DNA from: Polytrichum commune
Taxonomy: Eukaryota; Streptophyta; Polytrichopsida; Polytrichales; Polytrichaceae
Reading direction: 5' to 3'
Length of the DNA stretch: 64,000 nt
Assembly (NCBI GenBank): GCA_950295325.1
Contig: OX485807.1
Location: 27,439,666-27,503,665 of the forward strand
Below are positions 58,672-64,000 of the stretch, piece by piece. Position numbers and translations under genes: made by a program. The notes beneath the pieces were generated by a model. That model was not told the DNA's origin and searched no databases. It saw only the letters and a program-made list of their open reading frames with translations. Each line of letters begins with the position of its first letter. The first letter of the stretch is position 1.

Positions 58672-61600
58672 ATGACTTGTTCCATCAAGATACCAATTGC
58701 AAATCACGAAGATTGCCATTTTTGGCTTAAGAAATGGAATCGACACATATTTAAACTATAGGAGGTCAAAGTGAAGACTCTCTTTCTTTTTTAATAATCA
58801 TGTCGGCCTTCCCAATCATCGTACAACTCAAACTTTAGATGGCAAATATCCTTTGAGCACACTATGAGTCAAACCTCATCAAAACATGCGTCCTTCTTAT
58901 GTTTGTTTTAAGTGCAAGCCACTCAAATAAGCTTCTAATCACAAAAAATGACCCACAAATATATTATAGCACCAAGGAACATTTCACATTTCTTTTAGAT
59001 GTATAGGTGTCCTAATGTCTCAACAAATTAACATATAAGATGTACCTAATATATTTATTGTTGGCACCTTATAATGATTAGCATTATTATTACTACTAGT
59101 TTGCATATATTTTTATATATAGATATATGTGTGTGTGTGTGTAGTGTTTCTCAAAACGTCTGCAATGGATATGCACATATCCAAGTATGACATATAAACA
59201 TACATATGAATGTTGTTTAGCACATCTAGAATTAACACTTATAGCCCACCCACATGGTGTGGGCCACTCGTGAAAGGTGAGGACCACCACAGGTTACAAT
59301 CAATGGCTCTCATTGGCTAAACCAACTCTAAAAACGACCCGTGTTGGTAAGAATTGTTCACTGGTGGCCCGCACCAATAAGTGTGGGTGAGTTATTAAAG
59401 AATTCGAAAGATAGTTATGTTGACTCTAGAAATAGGAGGGTCAACTCTCATATGTAATCCTAACATAGAGTTGTGGATTTCATGAACTTCGGACTACCAT
59501 GTCCATGCGCCAAGTGGAAGGCCTTGGTAGGTTGGGATGTCCGTTATGGGTCACTCATGTTTGGTATATATGTGGGAGGTTTCCATTTGTAGTTTCGGAA
59601 GCCACAAATTAAACCGGCTCCATTTCCTAAGTTTGAAATGGTCCACTAATGAACTTCAAAGTGCACTCTAAGCAAAGAGTCTAGAGCTTCATATATCGGT
59701 TTGGAGTTGTTTCTGGCTAATTGCTCAAAACTCGCATGAGGCATTACATAAGAATCCATGTGAAGTGGCTAGGCTAGGGCAAACCACTTTCTACATTGCC
59801 CTTCCTCAATGAGGGACGTTAAAGTTCCCCCCAAGGAACTTATAGGGGAGGTAGATTCGGGCAGGGGTAGCCGCCTGCCCAAAAAAATTTAGATTTTATG
59901 GACCCGACCGAAAATTGTTGTCCGCCCGCCCGACTTCAAAAAAATCATTGCCCTTGGATTCTTGAAGACCATTCATCCACAAATCCCATATTGAGTGCAT
60001 TTCACCTACAAGGTCCAAAATCCAATATATATATGTTCACTTCCATTGAGTAAATAAGCGATTGACTGGGATTTCATTTTCAAAATGAAATCGCCAATAA
60101 AGCATGTAAATAACTAGGAAGTTAAAAATATTATAAAACCCTCATTAGCACCGAGGTTATACACAAGATTGTGAGTTTGAGAATTGAAAAACTAGGGCAT
60201 ACACAAATATGAGGTTTTTATTGACTATTGCAGGTGGGAAAAGACCTAGGGGTGGTATTTGAAATGGGCCAAAGTTAAGCAACCAACCAAAATTGGGCAC
60301 ATATGGTGCTAGTAACGCATTCTTCAAGTGGGGTCCAGTTGCAAGTGGTTGTTGATGTAAAGTGGCCTTGAAAATAGGTCAAAGTTTGATCTTGGTCGGA
60401 CAACCCACCAGAATTGGCCACGTGTATAAGATAGTACTAGGATATAGCAATCTTCCGACCAGCCAATTCCTACATTTGGATGCAAGAGTCACGCTTTGAA
60501 TAAATAAAAATGAACACCAATCAAAGTCTTGTTGAACTCCAACATACAAATTCATGATCCATGATGCCATTTCCAAAGTCAAGCATCAATGTTCAAGATA
60601 TAGAAAGGTCCCTACATTTTTACCTCCCCAACTATGGACGAGTATATATATTTATATATACCATGCCCTAGCTTAGGTGGGCATGTGCCTTTGTACTTAT
60701 TTCATACATGTTGGGGTCGGGGAGGCGAAACAAAGTCATTGGACTTTGAAGATGGGTAGCTCAAGTACCTATACAATGGGCCAATCTCGAAGGTGTGGTG
60801 AGGCTAAAGCCTACTTCACAAAATTGGGATCCCTATTGCCACTTTTGGAGTCAAACAAGAAAGTCGTAACTATAGATTGGTCATTGTGTTTTCACTTTCC
60901 CAATGGATAAAATCTACTCAAGTCATCATGAAACCTAGGGTTTGAATTTTGTTTCGTCTAGGTAAACTTGTCCACATTGTGGATGCATAGTCTTTAGTGA
61001 AAGCAAAGTATATAAGTGGAGGATGGATTTATTACATATGGGCCCCATTTAACCAAGCAACAAGCATGTCCCCATGGTTTCCCCTTTCCCAATTGACAAG
61101 TTTCACCATGGCACCCTAAAGCATGGGACCCCACTAGACAAATTCGGCATCTCAAATAAGTTGTGTGACTTCACGGCAATTTGCCGAAATTGCTAGAGTG
61201 TACCCTACATGATAAGGCAATCACATCATTGGCTAGGAGATAGAAAAGTTTAGTTTATGACGTTGAACATGAGGCATGTGGGCCACATGGCTAGTGAGCA
61301 AGGCATATAGAAGAAGAGGCGGTGGCATGGGGGTTTAATATTGTGGCTTTTTAGCATTGGATTCTTTGGCATCATGCTACGACTTTGTTGGTGCTTAGAT
61401 TTAGCGCTCATTGTGCATGCTTGCACTAGCAAATCTATTGCATGTATATATTTTGGTTGCTTTCGCCAAGTGTTGGAGGTTGGTGGTCCTTCTTGTGGTG
61501 ATTTTTTGGTTGTGTTAGGAACATGAGATGCCTCGCATTCTCAACAAGTAGAGTACAACATTGATGGGAGAGATGACGCTTTGTAAATTGGTGTCGCCGA

Positions 61601-62460
61601 AGGACAACTCTTCAGGTGGCGGTGTGTCGATGTCAATTGGCACCACTCGGCGGCTTCTTGCAGCGCGCCTGTGGCCTCCACCTCCAACACAAGAAGCCAA
61701 CATGGCACGACCATGGAAATTGTCGGCAACCTCTTCTTTTAATCTTTTTGGTGTCAAGCATGTCTAAATGATTGAAACTGCCACTATACACAACCGATAT
61801 CTCAAATGCAATTCATGGAATCAAACATTAACGATCAAGCTACAACATTTCCTTGCGTTTCACCTTCACAATGACCACATTTACCTCACCACTCTGAAGC
61901 ATGGAGTTAGAACTTCACGGTGTCTTAACAAACTCGTACACATAGATGCGAGGACTACGTTGAAAACAGAACCCGCTCAATAAACGCATCACAATAAAAT
62001 GAATATTGATGTTTTGATCACCAAACGTGATTGGAAGACCAATCCCCTTACATTGATCACATTTTACCAAGCTTCAAGGTAAGGAGAATACCTATCTTTG
62101 AGAAGGTGGTGTCCACAAACAAGCCCTTTGGTACATGTGGAGGGGTCCAACAAACCCTAACAAGGCTATAACTAGGAATCTATGATGCCAAAAAGAAATG
62201 TACAAGCTATTAATAGAGACGGTCCGGAGGTTTCCGCTTTCTACCTAAGGACATGCAAATCAACCCCTACCCTAAGTTAAATTGGGCCTTTGCACTTTGT
62301 CCACCTGGACAAGTGACGGCAAAAAGAAGACCCCTACTTAAAATCTAGGTCATTTTTTTTTTAATGGACCGATCTCCGAGGTTTGGTGGGGCTCCACTGG
62401 AGTACTTTTAGATTCTCCGATGCCATTTTTATAAGTAGTCAAATACGAAGGTTCAAAACC
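58672..62460. other. Intergenic, nothing recognised
   Basis: Only short, motif-free ORFs. 58672-58800 resembles 54750-54880 ('aattgcaaatcac', 'gaagactctctttct'). A (GT)n run lies at 59129-59142 and a TATA run at 60641-60660. Confidence 0.4.
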
Positions 62461-62468
62461 TACACTAA

Positions 62469-62967
62469 TGGCCACTTCACACACGAGCCAAGAGCCGTGA
62501 CCATGAGATTGTGAGAGCCCAAAAGAAAGTGTCCAAAGGCCGTCCCAATACACCTCCAAAATCATGTAGTGTGGTCACGGACCCTCAAGTGTAGTGTGAA
62601 GTCATATGTGACCGGGCCCTCAACCAAATGCTATTTCAATGAATTTCTATTCATGCGGGTCTTCATACATGATAAATTAGAATAAACCAACGGTTGTGAG
62701 CGTTTCGAGTGCCATGGTCTCCCGGTTTTGTGTTAGGCCTACCTCCAAGAGGTGGTTTTTGAAAATAATCCAAGTGACCATGAAACATGACCCATTTGAT
62801 GCCATGTAGGAATCCATGTAGACTTTACATCCATCTTGCATTCGCATACACTGTTGGTCCCTCAAGTGTAGTGTGGAACGAACTTGGACTAGCTCCACCT
62901 TTTCCACCAATGAGGGTGCTTGAAGTGTTGTGGTCACGGGCTCTCAATTTTGTGTGTGAAGTGGCCC
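62469..62967 (+). mobile_element. Harbinger-like MITE, family A copy 4
   Basis: TGGCCACTTCACACACGAGC at the left, TGTGTGAAGTGGCCC at the right, about 499 bp. It sits inside a family D MITE, whose left end 'tacactaa' (62461-62468) and remainder (from 62968) flank it. Confidence 0.88.
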
Positions 62968-63173
62968 TTAGTATCACTTACTATTTGGAAATTGCACTAC
63001 GTTGTAAATGTATACTGTACATCTCATTTTTTTAACCAAGAAAGGTCAAATTGGTTGTTTGGATATTATAGAATATTAAAATAGTTACTTGGTAAAAAAT
63101 ACTTTAATAATAAACTTTTATAGGAATGTGGCACTTCGAATAGTAAGTGATACTAAACATCATATTTAGTGTA
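62968..63173. mobile_element. Stowaway-like MITE, family D copy 5, split by a family A element
   Basis: 'ttagtatcacttactatttg' at the left and 'agtgatactaaacatcatat' then TTTAGTGTA at the right. The missing left terminus lies at 62461-62468, on the far side of the family A insertion. Confidence 0.75.
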
Positions 63174-64000
63174 CACACATGTTCAATACGATTTCACCCA
63201 TAGTTCACCTGGACACTAACACATATATGTACAAGATATTGTACATGAGGATCATTCTTCAGCCTGTAGCAAGGCGACACATGCACGATATCAAGCATAG
63301 CCTTTACCATCTAGCTATGGTTTGTGTTTGTTTCCTACTTGTGTTCGATGAAGACATGACACGTCAATGAGATAAGAGATGGTGAGTGCTATGAAGTTTA
63401 AGCTTTGTGACATCTAAGTTAGGTAATCTCATCCAATTTGTCGATGCATGGGTTTCTAGTGATAATTAGCCCATGCTATATTACATAGGCCAAATAATTC
63501 CAATTGGACTACACTACAAGTTCAAGGGACTTTGAAGCCATATATGGAGTCAAATACTAGGCATGTCCAAGCTATAGACAAGCAATGGCTTTTCACCTTC
63601 CCCAATGGGCGAGTTTCGTTGACTAGTTTTTAGGTAGTTCCGGACTTTTGATGAGTTTGGAAATAAGATAACAATTCTGGAAAAAATGATTGATTTCTCA
63701 TGCTTCAAGTGTTGTTATTTCCAATCACCGTGTAGCCATTTATGTAGGTATTTGTATAATAAAAGACCGTGAACATGATATGCACAAACATTTGACGCCA
63801 CATTGGAGATATAAAAGTGGGTAGGCGGCGACAATTTAGTCTGGAGATAGGGGGAAAAAGGGTCCGGAAAAATCTACATACAAGTTCCTTGGACCTTTAT
63901 GGTCACTAGGTAAACTCATGCGTTGTGGATGTGTGTGTGTTGGGGGGGGGGGTGGTATATCATGTGTGACCGATGAGTATTATTGCAGGGTATGTTGGTG
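63174..64000. other. Intergenic, nothing recognised
   Basis: G11 run at 63942-63952. Short ORFs only. Confidence 0.4.

Noticed and set aside
61515-61767. 80-codon ORF with PPPPEE-like stretch
   Set aside because: Short, no family match, and an equally long ORF exists on the opposite strand.

Overview
The window is nuclear DNA of a land plant. It holds a WRKY transcription factor and a 13-exon gene joining an HNH-nuclease-like motif to a telobox-type MYB/SANT domain. Both are split by GT-AG introns whose reading frames join exactly, and about three quarters of the window is decayed repeats. The species cannot be fixed from the sequence. The long, repeat-rich intergenic DNA with few genes would suit a non-seed plant, but that is inference.

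Layout: 1-2.5 kb holds small repeats and two decayed fragments that look like pieces (exons 13 and 9) of the HNH-MYB gene located 14-17 kb away. 2.97-5.57 kb (minus) is the WRKY gene, with a degenerate repeat in its 5' leader. 7.5-9.1 kb is a duplicated block built around small MITEs. 10.6-11.6 kb is a 256-264 bp tandem array. 11.9-12.2 kb is a LINE 3' end. 15.6-23.8 kb (minus) is the HNH-MYB gene, with a ~300 bp degenerate repeat in intron 8. 25.2-27.1 kb is a ~370 bp degenerate tandem array containing two LINE tails. 27.6 kb is a tRNA-derived SINE.

From 28 to 64 kb no intact gene is recognised. The region is a graveyard of transposons and satellites. It includes several Harbinger-like MITE families with TTA/TAA target duplications and related GGGCC termini, and a Tigger/pogo transposase pseudogene (39.8-41.7 kb). 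There is an 80 bp x 11 satellite (36.7-37.6 kb) beside a 176 bp x 3 repeat, and a near-perfect 112 bp-arm hairpin at 50.15-50.38 kb. Two hAT-like elements share ends and carry 8 bp target duplications (0.75 kb at 51.8 kb and 3.6 kb at 55.0-58.7 kb). The larger one has a third hAT-like MITE nested inside it. A truncated LINE ORF lies at 52.6-53.7 kb.

The two host genes are unrelated in function as far as can be seen. The main interest is the HNH + MYB architecture, its apparent decayed duplicate, and the transposon relationships: LINE/SINE shared tails, nested MITEs, and a 2.6 kb cargo inside a hAT-like element.
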